Shown here piece by piece: positions 46,882 through 57,029 of a stretch of DNA of 64,000 bases (the first letter of the stretch is position 1; every line of letters starts with the position of its first letter). The notes beneath the pieces are model-generated. The model saw only the letters and a program-made list of their open reading frames with translations. It did not search any database and was not told the DNA's origin. Source of the stretch: Cladobotryum mycophilum. Its lineage: Eukaryota > Ascomycota > Sordariomycetes > Hypocreales > Hypocreaceae. The translations under genes and the position numbers were made by a program. The DNA is taken from NCBI GenBank assembly GCA_036429605.1, contig JAVFKD010000002.1, positions 620,001 to 684,000 on the forward strand. Reading direction: 5' to 3'.

Positions 46882-49175
46882 TCTGACGATTGCTGCTGGA
46901 CTGGGCCAAGTCCTTGGAAAGATGAAGATGAGGAAAAAGAAACGGAAGAGCTGCTCCAAGCTCAAGTTTTTGAATTGAGCCCTGAGCAGCCCAGTCAGGA
47001 GAAGGAGAGGGAGAGAAAAACCTGCTGTTTGCAGGAGACGTGAAGGATTGACGAAAGTGACGAGACCCCCCACTAAGACAAACAAGTCAGTCTGTCGGTG
47101 AAGATGTCGCGGGCAAACTTTCAAGGTTGGATCCCTGAAATCCGCCCCGCCGCGTCCACTAAAAAGTCCTGAAGACTCCGTGCTGGGACGTCCGCTGTAC
47201 GGCCCTGGAAGGACGGACGGCTTCTCCTGTATAGTGCAGCGCAGCACGAGCCGTTAAAAGTTGAGGTGCTGATTCTTTCTCGCTTCCAAGATTTCTGTCG
47301 TAAAGTGAGACTCGCAGACGCACAGGACGTTAAATTCCCAATTTTCTTCCTTTTTCTTTCCTTTTTTCTTCTCTACCGTCTCCGGTTTTCGAATCTAGGT
47401 CCAGATCCTAGTGACGTTGAGACAAGGGAGAATTGGCGGTGCAGATCCAAGCAAGCAAGGGGGGCGGGATACTATGTAAGGGAGAGTGTTGGGATGGTTG
47501 GAGTCGATAGGAGAGGCAGATACAAACAAGAAAAAAAAATGACGGATGGATGGATGGATGGCTCAGGGGGATGATATAATAAAGGGATAAAGGTGTGCAG
47601 GACTCGGTATAATAAAAACAAATATTTGCGAGACAAGCGCGCAGAAATGGCAAGCAAACAATGTTCCAAACCCTGACCCTTGCATATGTGAACGCCTACA
47701 GTAGGTATTCTAAGCGAAGTGGTGGCAGAAAGTAGAAGCAGAGGCAGAAGCAGGAGAAAGGGAAAAACCAAGACCTGAACAAGCAAGTTTAATCGAAGAT
47801 CCGGAGGGGGAAGCCGTCTCTTGGCTCTCTTGGCGCCAGTTGTTGGCCCTTTCAGGTTGGCCAGCTCATCATCTCACTCACACCGTATAGGATAGGCAGG
47901 CTTAGCTACTCATGGATTATCAACCTATGGATGGATGGATAGCATGGCGCTGCATCATCTCTCCCGCTTAGGTAGCGTCTGCGATAGTTTTCCTTTCCCT
48001 GCAGTCTCTAAACCACCTCGTCAGTCCTCCCCGATTGGCTCCCGCCGTTGGGCGTCTTTGCATGATCTGAGCGATGAACTTGATTGAGCACACTAAGCAA
48101 GGGGAGTAGGAGTAGTGGTGGTGGTGATGGTGGTGGTGGTAGAGTCCCCCTGGAGTCTACGACCTACCTATGGAGACAATTCTCCTCCGCCCCCTGTGGC
48201 CCTGTGGCTCCATCCATCCTCCACGTACAACACACTGACATGTGGTGAAGCTGATGCCCTATCATTTTTCTGGGGCCTCTTCCTCTTATGGAAGCCAACG
48301 AAAAGCTTCCATCACCGTCGTATTGGAAGTGTCCGTTGTGTTTCACTCCCCTCCCTCCCTCTCCGCAAAATGTCGTGGTCATGGACGGATTGATTGATTG
48401 ATTATTCTCCATGCAGGCCCGCATGCACACGCATACACACGACCTTAGCTGCTGCTGTGCAAAATATTATGCATCTGGAGTACATTCTGCAGATCACCCA
48501 CACAAATTTTAATGGACATGGAGAAAGAAAAAATGCCTTGTCATTATTATTGTTATTTTTTATTTTTTACGCAGAGACAAGTGACAAGCAAAGCACTCCA
48601 CTGTCAGAAGAAACAAAACTCGGTGACCAGCCACTGATTGCTGTTTCAACATGCTACATATGCAGGAGATGGAGTCTCAGGAGGCCTCACTTTCATGGCT
48701 CAGCTTGTCCAGCAGGTACCTACAATGGACGTCTACAGTGTCAGTATCCGTCGCAGAAGTCACCCGAAGACTCCGTAGCCGCCAAATGCCGCAAGTCACA
48801 CATCATCACACTCATCGTGACCATCCATCAGCGCCAACACCAACACCAACTCAACGCCAGCCCTCTTCCACCAGCTGCATCACATCCTTGCGTAAGCCTA
48901 CCAGCTCCAAAATGGCAACGTCGCGCTATGATGTTTCCCCTCCCAAGTTACAGCGAACATTATAAATCCTTTCACCATCATCGGCTAGTGGCTACCGTCA
49001 CAACCGGCTGGATCCGAGGCAAAACGTACCACCTCAGAGAGACAGACACTTCAGCGTGCACAGGACCAACAAGAATCCGGAAGCAAAGGTAATTAAGAAA
49101 CTGGCCCATCACTCGCCAACATGTGTAGTGTAGGTTCAGCCAATACATCCCTGGAACTGTCCAACCGGTCAAATA
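46882..49175. other. Long intergenic, pyrimidine-rich, no supported gene
   Basis: About 2.3 kb. Contains GATG repeats near 47543-47571 and 47930-47942, a GTG-rich stretch at 48113-48142 and GATT repeats near 48390-48404. A 232-codon plus-strand ORF at 48394-49092 lacks any recognisable feature. The 47.0-47.4 kb part is probably the promoter/5' UTR of the minus-strand gene. Confidence 0.45.
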
Positions 49176-49490
49176 CTAGTTCAGCATACATCGACCTAGA
49201 TCGATCTGCCAAACTGAATAATCCGGTTCTTCGCTGCCCATTGTCGAATCGTTTCCCAAGTCCCGATATGTCTGTATTACCTGAGCCACCTCGTTAGCCC
49301 CGTGTTCCCCTTCGATCCACGTCCACAAGAGTGGAGAGATGTCAGCAGGCCACATTAAGGCTTGTCCAACGTCATCATAGTAGTGGTCAAGATGCTCAAT
49401 CCCCACGAGTTCATGCTCTAAGAACGTGTCATCGGAGTATAACCTCTTTCGGATCACATTCTGGTCATGTGGTGAAACGGCATCCAACAT
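49176..49490 (-). CDS. Hypothetical acidic protein or exon, unresolved
   Basis: A 104-codon frame, acidic and coding-like (FLEHELVGIEHLDHYYDDVG, DISPLLWTWIEGEHGANEVA). Upstream on the same strand lies further coding-like sequence (HTIVAFMNRFVLEEAPSRVS near 49780-49850), but stops and frame changes intervene and I cannot find splices that join the parts. Either the 3' exon of a multi-exon gene or part of a decayed one. Confidence 0.3.
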   Translation of the reverse strand: MLDAVSPHDQNVIRKRLYSDDTFLEHELVGIEHLDHYYDDVGQALMWPADISPLLWTWIEGEHGANEVAQVIQTYRDLGNDSTMGSEEPDYSVWQIDLGRCMLN

Positions 49491-50538
49491 TACTGAGGGT
49501 CATCTTATCAAGCAACGTAATTGTTAAATGCCTAGGCAGGTAGGTAAATAATACATACATAAATAAACAAAATACGTAGTTCTACTATATACTTGTCTCG
49601 GATCACTTTTAATTGGAGCCATTCTGTTCGCAGGTTGTTGCAGAGCAGCGTGATCTTGCTGACTCCAACTTGAGGCTGTCGTCGTCGAGGTGTGCAACCA
49701 CAGCTCAGCGATGTGCAACAACTCATACTCATAGAAAATCATTTCACAAATCTTCACGCTCAAATATCGGAGACCCTTGAGGGTGCTTCTTCCAACACAA
49801 ATCTATTCATAAAGGCAACAATAGTGTGAGCCAAGACATGTTGAGCTGCGTTTTGGTGAACAGTCTCAAAACTGCATACCCTGAAGCGGCAATGAAGCCG
49901 ACTGCACGAGCATTCTTGAGGAATATCTCCATCCCCATCAAGACAGACGAGCGGTATACCCTCATAATTTTCTATGTTTGTAAGAAGTTAGGAGATTGGC
50001 TCGCCTGCTTGAGAACAGCGTCGCCATATATTGCTCAAGTGGCAAGCCGACCGCCTCAACGAAGCAAAGAGATTGCGAACCTTCGAAATGATGAAAATTC
50101 TTCACTTAATCGATCATAATGTCCATCCTGATGCCTATAGTAATGAGTACGATGCCGTTGCTTGCATCTCGACCAGTCAAGTGAGAGGTGGTACGTCTCC
50201 GGTCACATCCCATCGCAGCAAAAGGTGAGTACGGCATGGGTATTCTAATTATTCTTAAATGCTGTGAATAATGACAAAGATCTGAAACAGGTTTCTAAGT
50301 ATGCAACCAAACATTGACGTACGTCTGCCCAAAATTGCCCATGCTGTCATAAGGCATGCCACTGCAGGGAAGCATAATATGACCCGACATCTCATGCCAT
50401 GCGTCACCAAAAAGAAGCATCACGAGATCTCACAGTAAAGATAAAAAAATATAAACAACCCCCTTAAAGATAAGATGCTCCAGTTATCCTCGTCTTACAT
50501 TCTAACTATACAATTAGACAACTTGGAATGTAGACTAC
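49491..50538. other. Coding-like but broken sequence
   Basis: Plus-strand ORF 49826-50119 (MKPTARAFLRNISIPIKTDE) overlaps another frame ending at 50228 (FEMMKILHLIDHNVHPDAYS), and the minus strand also looks partly coding. No consistent gene emerges; probably a decayed gene. Confidence 0.3.
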
Positions 50539-50952
50539 CTACCCATAGATAGGTACTCTACTCATTCTTTCTCTTACGAACGCATTTTTCTGCTTACACT
50601 CCAAACCACCAGCACATGGGCATAAGAAGGAACGGGTTGAACTGTCAGTCAAACCTAATTGGCATCTAACTTAGTTTTTGGATCACTAAGCATAAATAGG
50701 GTTTTCTTCTTCTTGACAACGTACAAACCTTGCCCTCCAGAATAAGTTTCCCGCCATCACCCGCCGAAATACCTAGTAGATCTGGAAGGCAGCATTCGCC
50801 AGCGCCGCAATCGCCGTTATCTAAATGGGCCAAAGAGATTAGCAGCTGTGCCAATTTCTTCCCTGGCCGAGCTTTTTCTTACCCTTGCAACGTTTATCCA
50901 TGGCAGTCGGGATGAGAAGAGAAAGGGCAACCAAAGCGAAAGATGTCTTCAT
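50539..50952 (-). CDS. Secreted small cysteine-rich protein, copy 1 (divergent)
   Basis: Exons 50952-50883, 50820-50725 and 50654-50539 in phase, 93 residues. Signal peptide MKTSFALVALSLLIPTA, then KRC, NGDCGAGECC, and after the second intron C, LCPCAGGLECK. Same exon order and reading phases as the two downstream-numbered neighbours, and exon 3 has the same 116-nt length as copy 2. It differs by lacking the cysteine after the double-Cys loop (DGGK instead of DG-x-C) and the final cysteine (it ends SRVPIYG). So it keeps eight of the ten cysteines of the pattern. The second donor (GTACGT) is chosen by phase. Probably secreted; function unknown. The loss of two cysteines may mean relaxed selection or a changed fold. 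Confidence 0.7.
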
Positions 50953-51273
50953 GATGGGCATGTTACAAAGTACAAGCGAGTAGCGAGACATCAATCATCA
51001 GCCCGGTTTTAGGATCATCTCTCTGCTATGAGACATGCCTCCAATGTTGATTGGTCTTGAACCAATGTATTACGTTGGGTAATTAACTGAGACTACTTAA
51101 TTGAATGGGAATGCAACATTTGACATACACCAACCCATGGATAACGCGAAATTCTTTGGAATCTCTCAAGTACATGAGAGAGAGATGCGAGCAAGCAATT
51201 CGCTACTATCAAGGCTATGTTATGATTTACCATGTTTGTTCAGTAAGACGGATACATAAAGTCCGTTCATAGT

Positions 51274-51702
51274 TTAGGTCTTTTTGCTGCATTCCCCAAC
51301 TTCAGGAAGTCTATTATTGCTTCCTTTCTTACACTCCAAGCCATCTACGCATGGACACAGTCCAATCCGTGCTACCTCATGATATGGGCCTAATTGGTAT
51401 ACCACTTAGTCTTCTGTTCTCCAAACGTCAAGCCTTCTTCATTTGAATAAATAACTTACAGTTCTCGCCTTTTATCCCCTTCCCCGTACACTGGCCATCG
51501 CCAAGTAAACGAATAATGCAGCATTCATTCTTGCCGCAGTCTTTGTCCTCTAAAGAAAAGAAAATGATGAGTTAGCCACTGTATTGATTTCGTCTCCGTC
51601 CGTCTTTGACAAGTGCTCCTTACTGTGGCAACTTCCACCGAGTTCGCATATGACAGTTGGTACTAGACCAAAAAGAGTAAACAGGATGAGTGGTAGCTTC
51701 AT
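51274..51702 (-). CDS. Secreted ten-cysteine protein, colipase/prokineticin-like pattern, copy 2
   Basis: Exons 51702-51624, 51549-51460, 51389-51274; introns have canonical donors and TAG acceptors and keep phase 1 at both junctions; 94 residues. Signal peptide MKLPLILFTLFGLVPTVICE. Mature part: GGSC, KDCGKNECC, GDGQC, GENC, LCPCVDGLECK, VGECSKK. The ten cysteines follow the order C-x5-C-x5-CC-loop-C-loop-C-loop-C-x-C-x5-C-tail-C, the arrangement of the animal colipase/prokineticin/Dickkopf fold (fold assignment by pattern only). Likely an extracellular, protease-stable small protein; target unknown. Flanked by its paralogs in the same orientation. Confidence 0.8.
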
Positions 51703-51765
51703 GATGGGCGCGACGAGGTTGGGCTTGATAATGTTGGATGACAGAGAGAGAAGAGTCGAAGATAA

Positions 51766-51766
<1 letters not shown>

Positions 51767-51813
<47 letters not shown>
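51767..51813. repeat. (CA)n(TA)n microsatellite
   Basis: About 16 CA units followed by about 8 TA units between tandem copies 2 and 3 of the cysteine-rich genes. Length is probably unstable. Confidence 0.95.
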
Positions 51814-52015
51814 CAAGAGTTAGAAAGAGCGGTGACTGGGTATGAGACTACCTACTGAGACACACCACTACGTAGTTTACAAAGAAAAAGTAATGTTTTG
51901 AATCACGAGCTGCTGAGAAATGCCAATAAGAGAGAGACTTATAAACAATCCGCCAACATTGAAGCTCTTATTTAGTTAGGGAATCTGATTATACAGAGTC
52001 CGTCCATAGTTTACA

Positions 52016-52421
52016 TTATTTACTACATTCCCCAACTTGTGGACGTTTATCAGTTCCCTTCTTACACTTCAAGCCTTTTACGCATGGGCACAAGGCAAGG
52101 CGTGCTATGGGTTGGAAAGGACCTGAATTGGCATACGGCTTAGTTTTCGATTCTCCAAAGCATACAGGCTTTTCCTTAATCACTTACAGCTTTCGCCTTC
52201 CGTCCCCATCTCGGTACACTCGCCGTCATCGAAACCGATGATGCAACATTCATTCTTATCGCACTCGTTGTCATCTGAAAGAAAAATACGAGTCAGCAGC
52301 TGTGTCGATCTCTCCCCAATTGCTTTTGACAGGGGTTCCTACCATTGCAGACACCGCCAAGTTTGCATAGGACCGTCGGCATCACAAGGGAAAACGTAAG
52401 CACAATGGACGACAGCTTCAT
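52016..52421 (-). CDS. Secreted ten-cysteine protein, colipase/prokineticin-like pattern, copy 3
   Basis: Exons 52421-52343 (79 nt, same as copy 2), 52274-52188 and 52122-52016, all phase 1 junctions, 90 residues. Signal peptide MKLSSIVLTFSLVMPTVLCK, then GGVC, DNECDKNECCI, DDGECTEMGTEGESC, LALCPCVKGLKCKK and VGECSK. Cysteine order and count are identical to copy 2, with about half the residues changed outside the cysteines and the conserved Gly/Leu positions. This conservation of cysteines against divergence elsewhere, together with intact splice sites, suggests selection for the fold. The gene lies just upstream of a region leading to the VPS62-like gene. Function unknown; effector, antimicrobial or signalling roles are all possible. 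Confidence 0.8.
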
Positions 52422-53065
52422 GATGGGCGCGATGAGGCTTTGCCTGGCAATGTCGGATGGCAGAGATAAGCAAGGTCGAAGATGGTTGCTTGGATTTCAA
52501 GAGCTGAAATGAGCGGTGGCTGGGTTTTGTAATACTGGTCTTGAGACATGTCACGTCTACCTGATGTAGAAAATGAAACATCTTATGTCATAAACTCATT
52601 GTTGTCGCCATCAACTACATTTGACATCTCAATACTACTTGATCGAGACAGAGGAGAGGTGCTGTTGTTTGTTAAACATGCAAGCTATTACGAGATGTGC
52701 TCAGAGTCTGACTGCCGTAAACGCTCGGAATTTCTAGACAACTTGGTCCGATTCGACAAGGTGCCGTGCGCCCCCGCGACTCTCTACCTTTACTGTATTA
52801 GGGATATCACAGATGTTCCAGTTGTGAACCCAATGATGTTCTCGAGGCAATGGTCCAGCGCTGACTCTGGTGTCTCATTAACCTACAATAAGGCAGAATG
52901 CGACAAGATGCATAGCAATGTGGCATTGTGGGCTGCGCTAAGATGCCCGGCGACGCCCATTTTGTACAATACTAATACATAACAAGAAAATAGGGTAACA
53001 ATGCAGTGTGATTTCTCCTCTATATACAACCTCTATGTGCAATTCAACCCCCAATCTCAATGTAC
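52422..53065. other. Intergenic with one unsupported ORF
   Basis: A 144-codon plus-strand ORF (52548-52982) opens near the start of cysteine-rich copy 3 and shows no family features. Not annotated as a gene. Confidence 0.4.
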
Positions 53066-54370
53066 TCATCCTTTCTTCCGGGAAAGTGCAACACCAGCGA
53101 GGCGCAGCTCACCGCTCGACAAAGACTCGCTCTGATGGACAACAGCCCCGTCCCGCATAGCGACCTGCATGCGAAACAGCTTGCAGTACAGGACGGTGGC
53201 GTAGTTTGGAGGGACGGCGAAATCTTCCTTCTTTTTCGAGACGTGATACTCGGTGAAGGATGATGAGGAAGAGTGCGTGAACTGGTAGTTTAGACTGACG
53301 GAAAAGCTGGCGAGCGATGTGCCGTAGCTGGCAGACAGGGAAATACCAGTTGTATGCTCCATGCTCTGGGACTCCGTATTGGACAGGCCGTACTCAATCT
53401 CCTCGCTGCGCTGCAGGTTTCCGGCGCTGTAGTTCTCCCAGATGCCTTCGACCTGCCACGCAGCCCTCTTTGTGATGTTGTAGAACGGATTGCGGATGTT
53501 TCTCAGAATTCTGGGATCGTCCGGCTGGTAGAAGGCAGTGAGGGGTAGAACAATTTGCGCCTGCAATGTCTCATCGTAGATCTGGCCCTTGTAGGGCAGG
53601 TTGCTGGCCGACACGTTGGGCGTTGGGCTATTGAGCTCAATGAAGTTCTTTGGGAATGGAAGAGCAAAGACAAGGGGATCAACGTCGGGGAAGCCAAGCT
53701 TGGAGTTATTGAAGCTCTCAGCTTCGGCAGCGTGGAAGGTGCCAGCATAGAGAGCAACATGATCGGAGCCAGCGACATCTATTGCAGAACCGGGCATAAT
53801 CTCCCAAAAGCTACCGTCCCTGGACTTGGTACCGGGCGCTTCATACTATAGTGCCTTGTCCGCATGTGCACCCAGCTTCACGAGATCATTGCGCACACAC
53901 CAGATTTTGTCATATTTCGGTTCCAGGCCAACAGTCCCAACGTCACCGAGACACGTGTAACCATCTGGAGCTGTAGGTCTCCAGACCTCGGTCTGATTCA
54001 CCACGCTCGCGCCAGCCTTGGTAAACCAGATGTCGCGCCATTTGTCCGCCAAGGGCTCCTTGAGAGCTGGCATCGAAGCATTCTGGGGCTTTTGGTTCGG
54101 GTTCAATGCCACAAGGATGGTGACTCGCTTGTTGTTGACGACATCGGTAGTGATGTTGGAGATGATGGATCCAAGAGCGCGAAATTCATCGTCGCCGACG
54201 GGGTGATACATGCTGATATCCGTCTCGACCCAGAGCTTCTTGTAGCTGGACGTCATGGCGACTCTGATCTCGCCATAATCGTGATAGGAAAATGTCGGTG
54301 CAGGCGCTGCCTGCGCGATGGCCAGAGAAGAAACAGAAAAGAAAAGTTTAATGAGTGAAATAGCCTTCAT
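53066..54370 (-). pseudogene. Secreted VPS62-like protein gene with an in-frame TAG
   Basis: A single intronless frame of 435 codons from ATG 54370 to the stop at 53066, interrupted by TAG at 53846-53848 (codon 175). Signal peptide MKAISLIKLFFSVSSLAIAQ. The first half has the VPS62-family motif EVWRPTAPDGYTCLGDVGTV and KIWCVRNDLV. The half after the stop opens with a typical second repeat (GSFWEIMPG, HVALYAGTFHA). Its Ser/Thr-rich end (GISLSASYGTSLASFSVSLN) recalls the amphipathic hairpin region of aerolysin-like pore-forming proteins. That resemblance is by composition only, so a toxin-like role is speculative. Everything after the TAG remains coding-like and open, so the stop is recent, an error, or read through. 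Confidence 0.65.
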
Positions 54371-55617
54371 GTTGGGGGCTGGGTGAATTGCTTGATCAAA
54401 CAACGACGAGTCTGGCCGAAGAGGAAGGACTATATAGTATTAGGGCCGTCGACTAAATCCTCCGATGCAAACAGGCATGCCGAACATTTCAGCGTTTCAT
54501 CCCGCTCTAGCAATGGTAATACATGGTAAATTGTGTGTTTTCCCGGGACGGCTCAGTTTGCCAAGGCTTACCTCTGGTTCATCTCTTTGTTCAAACGAGC
54601 TGCAGTCACTGGTGCCTCGTATGGCGAGTCAGGAATGAATCTGTCGTCACCGGAGCTAATGTAATTACCCGTTCATCTAGTCAAGCTACGGGGGCACTCG
54701 ATGCGCGCATCGACGTCGGCGCTCAGACTGCATGATCTCAAGGATGGCCAGCTGGGCTCGTCTGTGCCGTTCAGTGATTCATCTTGATGGACTTGACTCT
54801 CGTCAGATTGCAGCGATTTTCTTAGGCCTACTTATCCATGGGGTTTAGATCTACCTTGCCCGGTTTCCTAGAGATGATGATGGCATAACCCCCCCCCCCC
54901 CCAAAGTACCCAATCAACTTGGAAGAGCCCGCATGTATGAACTATTTGCATTCAACATACCGATTGAACCAAGGCGTGATGGGATGCATTATCTTATTTA
55001 TTATCCACAAAGTCAAGTATCGAACCCGCGTTAGGTGGGATCGATGTGAGACTACAGTCCCCTCATTACCCACTTGGGCCCTAGTCAAATTACGTTACCA
55101 CGAGATTCATCTACCTATACCGGGGTATAAAGCGGAGCTTATAAGGAGCTCAATGTGCTCTACTCAGATCATACGCAAGACTTGAGTGCAGGAGTTTGAG
55201 AAAAAGAACCGACATTTGACCTTGTGCAGAGAAGAGTCTCGATGTTTATGGCCACCCCTGGCAGCTCATTGACCGTTTAGACGCTCACTGCACTTGGGTA
55301 AATATTGAGCATCACGTATTGATAACGGAAAACAACATCCTCAATGCAGAGCTTGTAAAGAAATAGCTGAATAGAAATCCATTATATAACGATTGAAGAT
55401 CCAAGGCCTTGATTGTTCTACAACAAGACATGCCTCGGCACGTCCCGATACGGAAATATCCATGTGGGGCCTCTAGGTTAGTTCATTCGAGGCCCGCACG
55501 CCACACGGACACCCGAATCTCAACAGATCCACATCAACAGCGAAAGAGGTATAAAGCAGCATAAATCACGAATCTTCATCGAGCGATCTAGAAATCCTGC
55601 AATCTGATTGGCTCTTG
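54371..55617. other. Intergenic, no gene seen
   Basis: Holds a run of 14 C at 54889-54902 and the leader of the VPS62-like gene. No supported coding sequence. Confidence 0.45.
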
Positions 55618-55702
55618 GGGCGTGTGGTGTAGTTGGTTATCATTCTCGCTTTGCATCCGTGCAGCCTGTGAGCGGCCCGGGGTTCAAATCCCTGCGCGTC
55701 CA
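55618..55702 (+). tRNA. tRNA-Ala (anticodon TGC) with a short intron
   Basis: Acceptor stem GGGCGTG pairs with CGCGTCC, with discriminator A at 55702, and includes the G3:U70 pair that marks alanine tRNAs. Anticodon stem CTCGC pairs with GTGAG, loop TTTGCAT (TGC) split by an intron of about 11 nt (TCCGTGCAGCC) after position 37. The T arm CGGGG-TTCAAAT-CCCTG is complete and D-arm sequence GGTGTAGTTGGTTATCA is typical. A T7 run follows directly. It appears functional. Confidence 0.92.
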
Positions 55703-55709
55703 TTTTTTT
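55703..55709 (+). terminator. RNA polymerase III terminator
   Basis: Seven Ts immediately after the tRNA-Ala discriminator base. Confidence 0.85.
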
Positions 55710-57029
55710 GCCAAAATACATAAGAACCCGCCCTGCGCAAGCTCATGTTCCCCAGTGGACTTCAGCCTTGGCTGACCTTTAGTATCTCGCCCAACGACCA
55801 CAGGGCAGTTCAAAGATTCCACCCAATAAGTGGTGTTATTCCACGAGTTGGACACCTCTCCACAACGCGTGACAAACACTTGGTCAAAGTCGCTCCAAAG
55901 CGTGATTACTCCAGCCCCGTAGAAGCCAATCAATGGAACACTGCCGAACACTTGGGGAGGAAACCAGCACTTCTCGGACCCATGCAATGCTGTACACACT
56001 GCTCCCAGGGACATGGCCGTTGTTGCTGGTTGCGAGGGACCTTTCCATTTACTACAAAATCGCCGCCCTGGCCCTTAAAATTGATGTGACTAGTGAACAT
56101 CATCTAGATGCCAATCACCTTGCTGAGAGTGCTTCCCCCGGGATTGTCCTCCTTAAAATACTAGACTTATAGGGTAGGCTCCTGGGAGACTTCCTACTTT
56201 GAAGGGAGTCTTGGGTGTTGCATATATTGAAAGCAGATCTGTCTTAATTTAGCTGCCTAACTTGACGTATAAGAGGGGTGTGTACAGGGGCAGGAGATGG
56301 AATACAATAAGACCCCCTTTCATGAGACAGCCCTGTGATTGAGCATAGAATCCTATGAGTACCTAACGTCTCTGAGTTGTTTGCATCAAGACCGTGTAGG
56401 TTAGCTAAAGTCCAAAATTACAAATTTCTTCTTAAAGCTACGCCAGCTGCCCAATAAATGCTACCCGATGTAAGCCAGCCATTAGCTGGACCCTGGAAAG
56501 GTAGAAAGAAAGGATCAATGAAGAATTTCCATACCAATTGGGATGCCAGAAATCTGATTCTGAGATGGCCTAGACGATGAAGAGGGTTACTGAGCCGTTG
56601 TAAGATGTAACTTTCGCCATGACGATAATATCCTAAGTCCTGCACATGCTCAACTCGGAGTGAAGTGAAGTTTATGTCCAGTCAAGGCAAAGGAAACGAT
56701 GCGGTCTAAGATGGTGGGTATATGCTCTAGCTTCTCAAGGCGCGATGCGCTTCCAAAAGTCTTCACATTAAAATCGGTCAACCTCCAAGCCCCCGAGGAG
56801 GCTTTGTTACTGCATCTGGCTACGCCTATGTCGGGGTGCATCTTCTATTGCTGTACCTCTAACTCTTGTGTTATACAGGCAATCTGTATGGCACGTGACA
56901 AGCCACTTTATGAGCCCCTCACTTCCCTTGACCGACTTCATCGCTTGACATCTTTTCAAATGGGCTTTCAATACTCGTCCACCACAGTCCAACATCGATT
57001 CAAACTTCAATACAATAGCTGCCCTCAAG
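55710..57029. other. Intergenic, no supported gene
   Basis: About 1.3 kb. Overlapping ORFs in several frames without protein features. The upstream 100 nt of the next gene contain no obvious TATA. Confidence 0.4.

Noticed and set aside
48394..49092. 232-codon plus-strand ORF
   Set aside because: His/Gln and simple-sequence rich, without family features, in a microsatellite-rich intergenic region.
52548..52982. 144-codon plus-strand ORF between the cysteine-rich array and the VPS62-like gene
   Set aside because: Looks partly coding but has no motif and no plausible partner exons.
55640..56014. 124-codon minus-strand ORF containing RRDLNPGP
   Set aside because: It is the antisense translation of the tRNA-Ala T arm, a well-known false protein annotation.
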